Program-made: the position numbers and the translations under genes
Notes under the pieces: model-generated
Database searches by the model: none
What the model was told of the DNA's origin: nothing
Seen by the model: the letters and a program-made list of their open reading frames with translations, nothing else
In this document: piece by piece, positions 5,700 to 6,424 of the stretch
How positions within the stretch are numbered: the first letter of the stretch is position 1
Layout: each line of letters begins with the position of its first letter
DNA from: Acidobacteriaceae bacterium
GTDB lineage: Bacteria > Acidobacteriota > Terriglobia > Terriglobales > Acidobacteriaceae
DNA length: 6,424 bases
Assembly: GCA_003140705.1 (NCBI GenBank)
Contig: PLKU01000230.1
Span: 11,313-17,736 of the forward strand
Direction: 5' to 3'

Positions 5700-6424
5700 A
5701 TGCCTGCAGCGTCGATGCAAAGCCGCAGACGTTTTTTGGCCGGGGCCGCAAAGGCTGCCGGCGCGGCGCTCGCAATCCACCCAATCGAAATCTTTGCGCA
5801 AGACGGAGCGACGCAGGCGGCGGCGACGCCGCGTCACGAGTTGGAGTTTCCGGTATTTTCAGCTGGCGACCCCGCGTGGAAGCGGACCTGGGATGCGGCG
5901 ATCGCTGTGCTTGCTGCGAATATCCGCACCGTTCCAGGCTACTCGCGGCCCGTTCTGTTTGAAGGGAGCACCTATCAGGGGATCTGGCAGGAGTGCGGGC
6001 CGCACGAAGGGCTGGTGTATGCGACGCTCGGCAAGTTGATTGCGGTTAAGGCCGGCCAGGATTCAGCGACGCCAGTCACGACTCCGGTGGCCGCGGCACG
6101 CAACAACCACATGGCGTTTTTTGCGTTACAACGGCCGGACGGTCAACTGCCGGCGAGCGTGAAGACTACGGAGAATGGTTTCGGGCAGATTCAGATGGTG
6201 GTGCCCATCGCTGCCACTGCATGGGAGTTGGTGCAGATGACAGGCGATGAGGAGTTACTGGCCGCGGCATACAGCGGGTGCAGCAGGTGGGATGCGTGGC
6301 TGCGGCAATATCGCGATACGCGCAAGACGGGGCTGGTGGAGGGGTTCTGCACCTACGACACAGGCCACGACAACAGTCCGCGGTGGAGTGGGATTCCCAA
6401 CCGCTGCCCGGACGCGGATGCACG
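5700..6424 (+). CDS. Tat-exported GH63/MGH1-like glycoside hydrolase, 3' partial
   Basis: The frame is open from ATG at 5700 to the window edge (241 codons), so only the N-terminal part is visible. Residues 8-13 are SRRRFL, a near-ideal twin-arginine motif, followed by an Ala/Gly-rich core (14-26) and possible cleavage after Ala33 (IFA-QD). This predicts export of the folded enzyme by the Tat pathway. The mature part goes directly into a helical domain: WKRTWDAAI, GIWQECGPHEGLVYATLGK, then paired helices of the (alpha/alpha)6 barrel type. FCTYDTGHDNSPRW ends the visible part; its Asp224 matches the ESGLDNSP general-acid Asp of the first glycosidase in the window. The second catalytic acid lies beyond the edge. 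Unlike that enzyme it has no N-terminal beta-sandwich. Clan GH-G membership is likely; exact family and substrate (glucoside, mannoside or trehalose-like) are open. GCG/CTG-rich codon use matches the locus. Confidence 0.8.
   Translation, partial: MPAASMQSRRRFLAGAAKAAGAALAIHPIEIFAQDGATQAAATPRHELEFPVFSAGDPAWKRTWDAAIAVLAANIRTVPGYSRPVLFEGSTYQGIWQECGPHEGLVYATLGKLIAVKAGQDSATPVTTPVAAARNNHMAFFALQRPDGQLPASVKTTENGFGQIQMVVPIAATAWELVQMTGDEELLAAAYSGCSRWDAWLRQYRDTRKTGLVEGFCTYDTGHDNSPRWSGIPNRCPDADA

Noticed and set aside
5398..6039. A 213-residue + strand frame across the gap and the Tat gene
   Set aside because: It begins in the G/T-rich run, reads through the repeat, and overlaps the real frame at 5700 out of phase. 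Its product is Arg/Ser-rich with no recognisable domain.

Overview
The window looks like chromosomal DNA from a soil-type Acidobacteriota (Terriglobia/Acidobacteriaceae-like). That placement is an inference. It rests on the fairly high G+C with a strong preference for GCG, CTG and GGG codons, on exported glycoside hydrolases of types common in that group, and on a gap (about 5411-5509) holding the kind of composite palindromic repeat I associate with acidobacterial intergenic DNA. No search was possible.

All genes read on the + strand. (1) 2-1795 is the 3' part of a glycoside hydrolase with an (alpha/alpha)6 barrel of the GH63/MGH1-like type, cut off at its 5' end by the window edge. (2) 1796-2029 is a gap with a GC-rich hairpin and an 11-bp tandem duplication just before the next start. 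(3) 2030-5392 is a complete Sec-exported GH38 alpha-mannosidase of 1120 residues; its zinc and nucleophile motifs are all visible. (4) 5393-5578 is a gap with a perfect 12-bp inverted repeat, a degenerate intergenic repeat and a 16-bp perfect palindrome. (5) 5579-5686 is a 35-residue single-pass membrane mini-protein with its own ribosome binding site. (6) 5700 to the window end is the 5' part of a second barrel-type glycosidase carrying a twin-arginine (Tat) signal. It has no stop codon inside the window, so a search for complete ORFs misses it.

Taken together this is a carbohydrate-degradation locus: an alpha-mannosidase flanked by two clan GH-G-like alpha-glycosidases. Eukaryotic N-glycan trimming uses GH63 and GH38 enzymes, so a plausible but unproven reading is periplasmic trimming of mannose- and glucose-capped oligosaccharides, for example from fungal or plant glycoproteins or mannans. 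The gaps of 234 and 186 nt mean the genes need not form one operon. The mini-protein and the Tat glycosidase, 13 nt apart, very likely are co-transcribed. The least explained items are the mini-protein and the palindrome upstream of it.
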